A stretch of DNA of 64,000 bases, from assembly GCA_002110485.1 (NCBI GenBank), contig MOWL01000067.1, forward strand, positions 1,798,001 to 1,862,000, in the 5' to 3' direction. Source of the stretch: Emergomyces orientalis (lineage: Eukaryota > Ascomycota > Eurotiomycetes > Onygenales > Ajellomycetaceae). The first letter of the stretch is position 1. Each line of letters starts with the position of its first letter. The notes under the pieces were generated by a model. It was not told the origin of the DNA. It made no database searches and saw nothing but the letters and a program-made list of their open reading frames with translations. A program made the translations under genes and the position numbers. Of the stretch, positions 1-10,518 are shown in pieces.

Positions 1-2104
1 GCGCTTGAGCGTGTATGGGAATGGGTATATTTATAGAGGTCATCCATTGCCATCAGTCCAGGAAGAGAATTGGTCAGGATCAATTTGAGAATGTCGCCAG
101 CACAAGAGGACTATTTAAAACAATTGCAATATATGTGTACTCTGCGTGGGAAGTGTAACTGTCCGCTGTACATATCCCTCCCACCTTGCGGGTTGCCAGT
201 GTGTGCGGGTGCGGGGTTGCAATTTTAGGCACAAAGATATATGCTGCTTATAGGCTCCGTAGGAGATGAGTTCGTCGATCACGGATAATTTGGCCTGGTT
301 ATTCGTTACTGAGACCAGTGACGGTGACATTCCGACAGAGGTAACTGAGTAGAGAGATTTCGCAGTCGGAATCTTTTTTATTCTTCAATATTTTTATTTA
401 TTCTTAATGTTAGTTTCTTAATGGATCCTCCAGGGCTTCTGGGAAGACGCCGAGAAAAGCTGTGGGGCCACAGTTTTGTGGCTGTGCAAGCAGTTGTAAA
501 TAAATACACAGTAAGCACCTATATTGGCTGCATGGGATCTGGTTAAAAATATCCCGCCGCCCGGACATATAGTCCTTCTCGACACCGCAATTAGTAACTC
601 AGCGTGCGGGAAGATTTTGGGATTCTACAAGACAATTTGTGACTAAAAAATGAATACCAAATACGAGGAATTAAAGTGCTTTGAAGGGAATAATAACAAT
701 GTTTGAGAGCGAAACTATGAAACAATAAAGGGGTTGGGTAGCGTCGCAGGATGGCTGCATTGTTTTTGACTTGACGTTGTTGATTTGCCTGAATGCCATC
801 AATGAGATGTTTCAATCAATCGCGGTTTCGACAAGGTTCCACCCAGCCGGTGTCTTCAGGACGCTTATTGGAAGCCACCCAGGCGCTCTGGTCAGGAACA
901 GGCTTTTGATGGCGGGGGATACCCATGGCGCATTTCAAGGTTCAAATCTCACATCTTCAATGGTTCTTTTTGCCGGTCTTTTGTTACCAGCCACCAACGA
1001 CACAACAACACTCTTCACACCCCTTGTCTTTACTTTTTGCTGCCGCTTCAAACGAGACGAATATGGATCCTCAAGGGGGAGTTGAACGTGCGCTGGCTAA
1101 GCCAGTACAAGGAGGCGATGGCCAGTTTGTGTGGTCTGCCTGAAATCTCGATTTTCTCCCCCCTAACACAGCGCATAGTTTGCACCTTAATGGCTGGAAT
1201 ATTAAATGAATAACCCCTGATGGTATTTCAAAGCGGGATGATGAAGAACCACCAGGGGGATAGGGGAGATAAGGCAAGGTGACAACGCTCTCTAAACAAA
1301 ACGCCCCCTTGGCCCCGAGCGCCCCTGGCCAGCACAGCGTCAGACCAGTGCAGATCTGACAAGGGCTTTTGCCGGTCAGGTATGAGAGACCAGAATAGCG
1401 CTGAGGTAAGGTCCTTGGGCGGTTTTCATGCTAGTTGTTGTTGTTGTTGTTGCTGGCGCCAGGTGTATGGCGGCGGCTCGGGAACAACCATATATTTAGG
1501 ATCTTCTCCGTGTTATATATGTAGATGGGCCAGGATCGATAATATCTCCTTTAGGAGAGGCTGAGGGTTTATTTCAAGATTTTTCTTTCTTTCTTTAGTA
1601 TTTTCGCGATATTCGATATATCGAGCCCCTTGTTTCCCTCCTTGTCTCTCTGTCACTTTATCTCTCTTGTTTCCTTCTTATTGTATGAGATTTCTCCTCG
1701 TATTTCCTTTCGTTTGCTTCTTTTCTGGTGCATTCTTCCGTCTTGCATCATCACAATTCTCCCACTGTCCCGCTCTCTCATTTTCTCAGGAACATTGTCT
1801 CTATATGACTTGTATTGGGTCATAGTTTCATTTTATTTATTTTACTATTTACCTTTTTTTTTGGTTCATAGTGTGTTTATACATACATACATTCATAAAA
1901 TCGCTGTCTTTTTGCTCTATACCCCTCTGTGTTGTGTGTACATTTATCTTCCTCCTTTACCTCCTTGTGTCTGGGCACCACTTTTCATTCCTCTTAATAT
2001 TTTCGGTTCTTGCACTTCCGTTGGGCGGAGCCATTCTTCTTCTCTACATCTCTTTCGTGTCCATACATCTTTAACCACAAAAATAAACACAAAAAACGGA
2101 CAAG
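1..2104. other. Left-edge intergenic region, no gene seen
   Basis: No open frame here looks like a conserved protein; the longer ones are T-rich or begin at non-ATG codons. From about 1575 to 2095 the + strand is strongly pyrimidine-rich (runs of tttctttctt and ctctct), a common pattern in fungal promoters and 5' leaders, so it probably belongs to the aspartic protease that begins at 2105. A TGTTG/TTGTTG run lies near 1435-1452. A GGTTCAAATCT string near 940 resembles a Pol III B box but no cloverleaf can be folded around it. Confidence 0.6.
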
Positions 2105-3650
2105 ATGCAGTGGATACAGACATTGCTGTACCTCTATCTCCTTTCTTCCCCAGCCGTGCTAGGGGCTCCCGCACAACGATCACAACTTAAAAAAAGAACA
2201 TTTAAAATCGATCGCATACGTCGGACAGATTATGTGCCCAATGGCCCAGCTGCGATCAAGAAGGCATATGCCAAGTTTGGCATCATCCCTACAGATATCA
2301 ACTTTGGGTCTATGGACTTCAACTCCCCGACTGCTGCAGATCGTGACGCTGTAAACAAAGCAGACGAACCAGATGAGAATGGTGCTGTCACAAATATTCC
2401 GGCGCAAAACGACGTTTTGTATCTGGCCCCCGTGACCATTGGTGGTCAGGAGTTTGTGATGAACTTTGATACTGGGTCATCAGACACGTATGTTATACCA
2501 TGATATGAGAGTGGGGAAACGCGATGCCACAAACTGGCAGAGGAACTGCGTTATACAAGGTCATGAACTAATATATATATTCTTCTCTTTCTTTATAGAT
2601 GGGTATTCAATACGAAACTAGACCCAAGCGTATCTGCCGGCCACGCAGTTTTCGACCCCGCAAAATCTAGTACATTCCAGCTACTCGAAGGTTTAACATT
2701 CAACGTCACATATGGAGACTCTTCCTTTGCACGTGGCGGAGTTGGCAAAGACACAATCGACATCGGCGGGGCGACGGTTCAAAACCAAGCCTTTGGCCTC
2801 CCAGACGAGATATCAGAGTCATTCCGCCAAGACGAAGCCTCCGATGGCCTTGTTGGCCTAGGGTTTACTACCATCAACACCATGAAACCAGAAAAACAAA
2901 GCACCTTCCTCGAAAACATCGCCCCCGATCTCGAGGAACCCGTCTTCACCGCCCAGTTAAAGCCCCAGGCACCGGGCAGCTATGAGTTTGGCACAATCGA
3001 CAAGACCAAATTCACCGGTGACATGGTCGATATCGCTGTGGACAGCTCCCGGGGCTTTTGGGAAATCAAATCGAGCATGTTTATGGTTGGCGATGATGAA
3101 AACGTCAGCACCATCTCAGAGGGCGTGACCACTGCGATTGCCGATACGGGGACGACGCTGATGCTGGTTAATCAGGAGATCGTGGACGCGTATTACGCGA
3201 AGGTTGAAGGAGCTGAGATGTCTGTGGCTGCTGGTGGATTTATATATCCCTGTAGCTCGACGTTGCCGGACTTGTGGGTATCCATTGGTGATACACATCT
3301 AGCAAAAGTGCCGGGGAGTTTGGTGAATTTCGCTACGGTGGGGACTGATAGCTCCAGCGGCACGAAGCGTAAGTTTTTACATCCATTTTTATCATTTATC
3401 ATGATTATTGTCTCCTCTTAATTTTGCTCTGGAACTTCAAACTTCACCCCCCCCCCCCCTTTTTGTTGTACCTTTTGGTTTCCAACACATACTAAACACT
3501 AACTCTTGGTTTTTATAACTAGTCTGCTTCGGAGGCGTCCAATCCAACAAAGGTTCTAAATTGCAAATCTGGGGAGACGTATTCTTCAAGGCAGTCTTCG
3601 TTGCATTCGACCTGCGAGGCCCGAAGCTTCGAATTGCAGCGCACTCTTAA
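2105..3650 (+). CDS. Secreted or vacuolar pepsin-like aspartic protease
   Basis: Pepsin-family (A1) aspartic endopeptidase. Exons are 2105-2487, 2599-3368 and 3523-3650, giving 426 residues. The N-terminus is a clear signal peptide (hydrophobic stretch ending AVLGA near residue 21), followed by a basic propeptide of about 90 residues. The first catalytic motif is DTGSSDTW; intron 1 falls inside it, and joining 2487 to 2599 restores the Thr-Trp. The second catalytic motif is ADTGTT in exon 2. A downstream Cys pair (YPCSS and LCFGG) fits the conserved C-lobe disulfide. The C-terminus (GDVFFKAVFVAFD) is the usual last strand, and no GPI signal is visible. Length is normal for the family. Intron 2 (3369-3522) carries a run of 13 C. 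It may be an extracellular acid protease or a vacuolar one; sequence alone does not decide. Confidence 0.93.
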
Positions 3651-5167
3651 ACAAGCAGAAGAACCGAAAAGAAAAAATAGAAAACGGATCTTTTATTCTT
3701 AGCAGGAGATTTTAGCGGGCATGATTTGCATACAACATACATACAATACAGTGACCCCCTCAACCGCCCCTATTCTTCCTTTCGAAATATGAACCAAGAA
3801 AGTCGGCAACCACACTGCCTGTCCGTTACATGGATGATACCGCTGGGTTTTCTTCTTCGTTTCCTGTCCCTCATCATTAGTGGTGCGTCATATGTTTGTT
3901 GAAGGCAAGAATCCAAAAAAAAAAAAAACAAAAAAAGGGGAACGAGAGTTCGTTAACTGGTGATTTGACTGTTATTGCCGCGTTCAGGAACGGAAAACAG
4001 AAGGGCATCATCACACGAGACCCTACTAGAAAGCCTTTCCTCCCCGACCTGCTGCTTGATTTTTCCAGACATTCAGTTTCTGCGTCACAATTTTTTCATT
4101 TCTATTGCACATCTACTTTAAGACATAGATATCCTTTCTGCGATTTTTGTTGTGTTTTGTTCCTACATACACTGTTAACCAGACACCTTTTGTGCCTTGT
4201 CACATATTTCTATTACAGTAGAGAGAGCCTAGGAGTTTTTGCGTTTGTAAATACACATATCCATTAGAATGTTGTCATTTTTCATTTTCTGTGTCAACCT
4301 TTTTCAATCAGTACATGCCTAGGTACTATATAGTTGCATATGCAGAATAGGGGCTAGGATGTGCTCCAAACATCTGTTCTTCAATTAATCGCCCTGCCCC
4401 AACCCCTGTTGTACGCACAGTTTAGTGATTTTCATTTGCTCCAGGGGCGTCTCGCTAGCTTTCTGGGAGCCCTTAGAACCGTCCCGAGCCCGAAAGACTG
4501 CTAACTAACCAAATTTATGTCTCATCATCATTTCCTTGCTTCTTTCAACTTTCCAAGGTTTCATTTTGATCTCCATCCATCCCACTCAACTACCTAGGTA
4601 CCCTAACAATAATGTACAGGGCAACAACCCAACTCTCTTGGAAACCTCATAGATTTCGCAGCACCATTTGCCTGTAGAAAGTGGAGCAATGGTCCGTTGT
4701 ATATTTCCTGTAAGAACCAATTTCATTTGTTCATTCTTGGCCCCCTTTTTTTAGACCCTCACGATGTTACATAATCTCTGACTCACTTATTTTTTGTCTT
4801 CTGCTCAAAGTCAATCCATCTCCACCTCCACCCCGCTATGATATGCGAAAGTCATTTTTTCAAACAGCTAGTAACTTTCAATTTTTTTAACCTGCTATTT
4901 CAACAGCATCGATTGCCCCTGAGTAGAAGAATAGCAGTAGCCGTCAAGCTGAAGCCTTCCACGTCTGCTCGTTTCCCGCCGCGGCCAGCAAACCTGCAAC
5001 AATTCGCTCTTAGGTCCCAACACACCCCGCTACTCTTTTCCCCAAAGCAACAACCATTGTTGGTATCTACTACCTCAACCTCACACCATTACTATTATTC
5101 TTTGAGTAGACGCACGCAAAATACGCACCCTCGCTTTTCCCTCCTGCCGACAATCCGGACCGCAAAC
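3651..5167. other. Intergenic region and leader of the Arc1-like gene
   Basis: About 1.5 kb with no independent gene. It holds an A-tract at 3915-3937 and a pyrimidine-rich stretch near 4780-4830. From 4838 to 5167 the sequence is open in the frame of the downstream Arc1-like protein, with an ATG at 4838; this is treated as 5' leader here and discussed as a finding. Confidence 0.55.
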
Positions 5168-6547
5168 ATGGCCACCGCCTCCGCGCCCCTGACCTCGCTC
5201 CTCTCGCTTTTATACCGCTCTTTCCCCCGCGCCGTCCCCTCCACCTCTATCGATCTCGACCTACAAAAGGTCTCGCCCAAGATATTCCCTTCTTATGCCT
5301 ATAGCGATGCCGAACAGACTGAAATGGACCAATGGCTAGTGAAAATCGCCTCAGCCACTGACATACTGGCCAAAGCCGACGCCGCAGCCCTATCCGAGTT
5401 CCTGACAAAGCTCAACAAGCATTTAGCAACCCGCACAACACTGCTGGGTGCAAAACCGTCCATTGCGGATATTGCAGTGTATGCTGTTCTTGGCCCTGTG
5501 GTGGAGAAATGGAGCGCAGATGAGAGGACGGGCGAGAAGGGATATCACCATATCGTGCGGTATATTGATTTCGTCCAAAATGCGCCATTGTTTGGATTGA
5601 AAATTCCTGCGGAGGAGAAGATTGAGATTGATGTGGATGATGTGAAAGTTGTACCGAAAGCGGTGGAGCCGCCAAAGGAGGAGAAAGAAAAAAAGAAGAA
5701 GGAGAAAAAAGCGACAGGCCAGGGTGGTGGTAATGTTGCTGGTGCCGAGAAGAACCTTGTTGTCGGACGCGAAAAGAGTAACAATAATAGTCAATCAGAA
5801 AATGGAAAGGGAAAAGATACCTCTGAACCCCTCGCAACAGGTGCTGTAGAAGCCCCCCGCGAAAAGAAAGAAAAAAAACAAAAGCAGCCCAAACAGCAAA
5901 AACAACCCGCTGAACCGGCCGCCCCGCTTTCCCCCTCCCTCATCGACCTTCGAGTCGGCCACTTCCTCCGCGCCGTCAACCATCCTAACGCAGACTCGCT
6001 TTATGTATCGACAATCAACTGCGGCGACGCCCCAGGCACTGAGAACACATCCGTGGACGAAGAAACAGGCCTGACAGTCCGCACCGTCTGCTCTGGCCTA
6101 AACGGCTTAATTCCATTGGAAGAGATGCAAAACCGCAAAATCATCACGGTTTGCAACCTGAAACCCGTCACGATGCGCGGGATAAAATCCGCCGCTATGG
6201 TCCTGGCCGCTTCGCCAAAGAGCGACGACGCGCACGCCGGGCCCGTCGAACTTGTCAGCCCCCCCTCTGATGCGCAGGCGGGTGAGCGTGTCTTCTTCGA
6301 GGGATGGAGTGCTGGGGAGCCTGAGAAGGTACTTAACCCCAAGAAGAAGATTTGGGAGACTTTCCAGCCTGGTTTTACGACTACGGAGTCATTAGAGGTG
6401 GCGTTTGATAGCACGCAGGTGCCGCAGTTGGCAGAGAAGGAGGGGGAGTCTAGTTCTGCTCCGGCTGCTGCTGTGGTTGGGAAGTTGGTTACGAAATCTG
6501 GAGGACTGTGTAAGGTCAAGAGCTTGAAGGGGGCTACTGTGCGATAA
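5168..6547 (+). CDS. ARC1: Arc1/AIMP1-type tRNA-binding aminoacyl-tRNA synthetase cofactor
   Basis: Scaffold that binds tRNA and, in yeast, the methionyl- and glutamyl-tRNA synthetases in the cytosol. Starting at the ATG at 5168 (context AAACATGGCC) the protein has 459 residues and no intron. Residues about 20-140 resemble a GST-C-like helical domain (AKPSIADIAVYA is the typical C-terminal helix). Residues 160-255 are Lys/Glu-rich with repeated EKKKKEKK and KKEKKQKQ patches, as in the Arc1 middle domain. From about residue 258 there is an EMAPII/OB-fold tRNA-binding domain (DLRVGHFLRAVNHPNADSLY ... LKPVTMRGIKSAAMVLAAS ... PGFTTT). The frame stays open for 110 codons upstream to an ATG at 4838; that extension is Arg/Ser/Pro-rich, low in family resemblance and lies in a probable leader, so the shorter start is preferred. 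Confidence 0.9.
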   Translation: MATASAPLTSLLSLLYRSFPRAVPSTSIDLDLQKVSPKIFPSYAYSDAEQTEMDQWLVKIASATDILAKADAAALSEFLTKLNKHLATRTTLLGAKPSIADIAVYAVLGPVVEKWSADERTGEKGYHHIVRYIDFVQNAPLFGLKIPAEEKIEIDVDDVKVVPKAVEPPKEEKEKKKKEKKATGQGGGNVAGAEKNLVVGREKSNNNSQSENGKGKDTSEPLATGAVEAPREKKEKKQKQPKQQKQPAEPAAPLSPSLIDLRVGHFLRAVNHPNADSLYVSTINCGDAPGTENTSVDEETGLTVRTVCSGLNGLIPLEEMQNRKIITVCNLKPVTMRGIKSAAMVLAASPKSDDAHAGPVELVSPPSDAQAGERVFFEGWSAGEPEKVLNPKKKIWETFQPGFTTTESLEVAFDSTQVPQLAEKEGESSSAPAAAVVGKLVTKSGGLCKVKSLKGATVR

Positions 6548-7353
6548 GCGGGCAGATGGACTGGCTGATACATTGATGTGATTCTTTTCTAGGTAGGTAG
6601 GTTGGTTAGTCATTTATCAGCCAGCCATCGTTTGTATCGGATTTATTATTGACATACATGTGAGGTAGAAATGAGGGAAGAAACGAGAGACTCTCTTTTT
6701 TATAGAGAAAGATTCCGACGAATGAAGAAGTGGATACGAGAAAACTGAAACTGAAAAACAAATACAAAAACACAAATACGAAATACCAAATTCAAACATA
6801 CAATTATTGAGATAACCCCCTATTTATGGATCATTTAGACCCTCTTATTCTCGTTTGAATCTATATGGACCCATCCAGGTATATAGATATGTCATACAAG
6901 GGCACCATATTCCCATATGATTGTATTTGCTTATCTGCCCATAATTGATATTTTTATCCAATGTCTGCTGATTCAGAAACTCTCAGCGATTCCCACGAGT
7001 GGCTGAAGGTTCACGTTGCGAGTTTGTGGTCATTACCCAGAATTATTGGACATGTCTCACTATATTCCTCTTTTTTTTGGACCCTTTTGACCGATAGAAA
7101 TATATTATGCGCTCTCTGCTGAAGAGGGGTTGTGGACTTCCACGTATCATTGGGCTTCGTTGCTCGGAAGCTGGAAATCTCCCACAGCCAATACGATATT
7201 GGAGCGAGATTCGCTGGTTGACGCACTCCGTGTAACTATATGGAGCATATATTTATAATCGTCCGTATGTATACCATGCACAAACTCCACAGTTTCTTCA
7301 AAGACCATCTACAGCTCCTCCATTTTCTGCTAAAATCACCCTCAAAATATGCA
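6548..7353. other. Intergenic region, no gene seen
   Basis: About 800 bases holding the 3' end of the Arc1-like gene and the promoter of the kelch gene. The frame of the kelch protein is open back to an ATG at 7240. No repeat or RNA gene was recognised. Confidence 0.5.
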
Positions 7354-8388
7354 ATGCATGCCTTCACCCTACTCCTATCATTGGTTCTTCCCCTCCCCGC
7401 CCACGCCACACCCTGGCGCCCGCTAACCCCGCTCCCCCTCGCGTTGGGTGCACATACCACTGTCCTCCTCTCCCCTCTCCAACTCGCCACCATCGGCGGT
7501 GGCCTGGCCGGCGGCCCCACAACGGACACCCTACTCCTCTACGACATCCCAAATGATACGTGGTCTGTCCGTTCTCCCCTGCCAATGGCCCTCAACCACC
7601 CAAATGCCGCCAGTATCAACGGCAAAATCTATCTTCTGGGCGGTCTTCTCGGTACGGCAATCGAGGGCCGCAACGCCATCGCAGACTGTTGGGTGTATGA
7701 CCCGCACCGGGACGACTGGACGGCGCTGGAACCCATGCCGCAGGCGGAAGCGAGGGGGAGTGCTGCTGTCGGCGTAAATCGTGATAGTGGGGTCATATAC
7801 CTAGCTGGGGGCGTGCGGGGTGCCAATCAGGAGACGCTTGATATCCTCTCAGCCTATGATACTGTGTTTGGGGAGTGGATTACACTTCCGCCACGCGCCC
7901 GGCGTATGCCTGCGCCGCGCGATCATGCAGGCGGGGTCACGGTAGGGAGTAAGCTGTATGTTGTTGGTGGGAGGGACCATAGGGCGTTGAGAGATACGGT
8001 GTTTGTACTTGATATGGATCATGTGGAGGGGGGGTGGAGGGAGGAGATGGGGGAGGAGGCGCGGATGCCAACTGCGAGAGCGGGACTGGCGGCGTCGGTG
8101 CTGGGGAAGAGGATTTATACCTTCGGTGGAGAGGGGAATGAGGAGGTGGAATCGGGTGTTTTTAATCAGACGGAAGTGTTTGATGTTGAGAAGGGGGCGT
8201 GGGAGAGGTTGGGAGCAATGGTGGTGCCGCGGCATGGGATTTCTGCGGTGGGTGTTGAGGGGAAATGTGATGGGGATGGGGGGGTGATTTATATACCTGG
8301 GGGCAGTGTTGCCGAGGGTGAAGGGGCGACGAGCTACTTCGATGCTTTTTATCCTGGATGGAAAAATCGCGTGCGAAATGAGACGTGA
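7354..8388 (+). CDS. Secreted kelch-repeat beta-propeller protein
   Basis: A single-exon gene of 344 residues when started at the ATG at 7354, which gives a clean signal peptide (HAFTLLLSLVLPLPAHA). An ATG at 7240 in the same frame would add 38 residues in front and bury that signal, so it is disfavoured. Five to six kelch blades can be traced through double-glycine turns followed by W/Y spacing: IGGGLAGG...DTW, IYLLGG...DDWT, IYLAGG...EWI, LYVVGG...GGWRE, IYTFGG...GAWERL and VIYIPGG. No galactose-oxidase catalytic residues were recognised, so it is probably a binding or structural propeller outside the cell. Wobble usage is C-rich in the first half and G-rich in the second. Its substrate or partner cannot be inferred from the context. 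Confidence 0.82.
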   Translation: MHAFTLLLSLVLPLPAHATPWRPLTPLPLALGAHTTVLLSPLQLATIGGGLAGGPTTDTLLLYDIPNDTWSVRSPLPMALNHPNAASINGKIYLLGGLLGTAIEGRNAIADCWVYDPHRDDWTALEPMPQAEARGSAAVGVNRDSGVIYLAGGVRGANQETLDILSAYDTVFGEWITLPPRARRMPAPRDHAGGVTVGSKLYVVGGRDHRALRDTVFVLDMDHVEGGWREEMGEEARMPTARAGLAASVLGKRIYTFGGEGNEEVESGVFNQTEVFDVEKGAWERLGAMVVPRHGISAVGVEGKCDGDGGVIYIPGGSVAEGEGATSYFDAFYPGWKNRVRNET

Positions 8389-10518
8389 TTGAACTGTTTA
8401 TGTTTGCAAATGGTTTTTGTTTATCTTGAGGAGTAATCCCCTTTCTTCACTCCGCATCCTTGGCTAAAATATTCCCTTGTTCCTTGGTCGGAATTTCTGG
8501 ATCATCCCCATTGCCACCAGCAATGGATACAACACGAGTGTTTTTGTCTCCTAGCACGGAGTTGTCGTCACCCAATACCCTGCCTTACAAACGAACGCAA
8601 CCAGTCATGTATCTGTTGCCATCTTATCGCGGCATTGGGACTTGCGTGTCCAGTCGAGGTGGGATTGTTGCCGCTGAACAATGGGGCGCACCTGGATGCT
8701 TTGGTCTTTGAGCGTCTTTTCCTTGATTAGAATGCTTGCAGCTTCCAACTCTTCAGCCTATTCTATATAGTCTTTTTCTTTCTTCCACAATGGAGCGGCA
8801 AGTTCTTATGGTTATGGCCTTCCAGGGGAACCCTAGTAATTGGTTAAGTGTTGAAAAGTATCCTCGGAATTTTTAAAAGAAAGGAAACCGATTGCCTTCG
8901 GGTTAATAATAGGAGACGCGTTCACCAATTTAACCTCATCTGCTTTCCCCGGCCAGAGGCCGGGAACATTATTGTACATGTATCTCGCCCACTTTCAGTC
9001 CTTGGTACGATAGCAAGAACGATAAAGCGGGTGCATAAATTGACATCCCACCTGCGAAACATGAGCACCCAAAAGTTGCGGCTTCCACCAACCCTACATA
9101 ACCAAACGATCAGTTCAACGTTGCCACCACCTCTGCGAACTCCACGAACTTCATGATGGGCCGTGGATTCTGGGTCATATCCATAATTTCAGTGATTTTA
9201 TGTCCTTTGTGACCAGATGGTGCATGAGCCGTTAAATGTATCTTTTTATTAGTGCACAAACTCCGTGGTCTGGAGGGAGTTCCAGGGCTGGTGACGGGAT
9301 GAGAGATTAGACAACCTGACAACAGGCCCCCCTGGACCAATAAAAGCTCAAATGGAATGAAGAAACTACGCAGCGTATTGCGCGTTTAACTTTTAGCCGG
9401 GCTTCCTCAACCCATTATTCCCCCTTTTACCCCTTATTTTTTATGCCACCTTCAATTTAATGATCATTATTTGATCCCCCAACATGAGTTGCCTTGGTTC
9501 CTGACGTTTTATGAATTTCCTTCGTCAGCACGGCTAACTCATTTGTGTGGGGGAAGTCACCTCTCTTTGTATGAACCCCAAGCATAGGTAGCGAAGATAG
9601 TCATATAGTATGCGGCAGAGTAAACGACTGGACTGGATGTATCTTTTATCAGGACAATCTCTGCAGAATAATAATAAGAATTATTGTGGCTGCGCCGCTG
9701 CTGCAGCCCCCTGGTATGACGGTAGGAGAGACTATGTTTCAGAGCTGTCCAGGGTCCACTCGTGCCCCAACCAGCGATGCCTCTGCTGCAGCAGCCCCTA
9801 GTAGAAGAATGGATCTTGTCCACGGGTGTCTTCTCAGGGACTACGCTACCCTTGAAGTCGTTGCCGTCCAACCACAGCCTGCAAGCCCCCGGCTGACATG
9901 TAGTAGGCCCGGGCCCGGATCAATACGTGCTCCGAGACCTGTGCTCTGATTGCATCTTCGAATCTCACGAAAGGAAAGAAAAGACACCGTCGCTGGTTGC
10001 ATAGTTAACTGACTTACATAGCACCTGTGGTTGATATCCCGATTTTTTGTCTCCTTTATACACCCCGTTGCCGTCTACGATCTCGATATCCTGTGTCTCT
10101 TACACCATCCCAACACCCTGCATACCTATGCTCCTACCACCTTTCCAATCTCTATCCCTCGAAAGGTGCCGCGCTTCAATCCTCGCGATAACCATTACAA
10201 CGTATTAATACCCCTTGCCCTGTATCTCATACGATGGGATTTTGAGTGCTCCCATTTTTCTTGATTTTTCTTCTTGATTTTTGGTTTTATTTGGGCTGTG
10301 TGCGCAATCAACACACGTAGAAAACTCCGCAGATTCGGTGGTGGGTGGAACTGTGTCTCAGGTCAAGGGGAGTGGGTGGCCTCTAGTGAAATTATATATA
10401 TATATATATAATAAGCCCTTATTAGCCTTTTAGCCCTTGGCCGTTCAAAACCCGCCAGGCCGGGGCAGTTGAGATCAGTGGGAATTGCTCCTTCATACAT
10501 GCTGCTCGCATCGGAGAG
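8389..10518. other. Intergenic region, no gene seen
   Basis: About 2.1 kb. Short open frames on both strands (for example around 8460-8711 and 9557-9949) overlap each other, mostly begin at non-ATG codons and show no conserved motif. An (AT)n run lies at about 10393-10411. The last part is the promoter and leader of the Anp1-type gene. Confidence 0.5.

Noticed and set aside
925..975. B-box-like GGTTCAAATCT suggesting a tRNA gene
   Set aside because: The flanking bases do not form a T-arm stem, and no A box, anticodon arm or acceptor stem pairs around it.
1630..2190. 186-codon + strand frame ahead of the protease gene
   Set aside because: It is a Phe/Leu/Ser-rich translation of a pyrimidine-rich leader and overlaps the signal peptide of the real gene in another frame.
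5412..5837. 141-codon minus-strand frame inside the Arc1-like gene
   Set aside because: It is antisense to the Lys-rich region of a well-supported gene and has no family features.
9557..9949. Overlapping frames on both strands around an alanine-rich stretch
   Set aside because: The overlap on opposite strands, short length and GCNGCN repeat composition point to chance rather than a gene.
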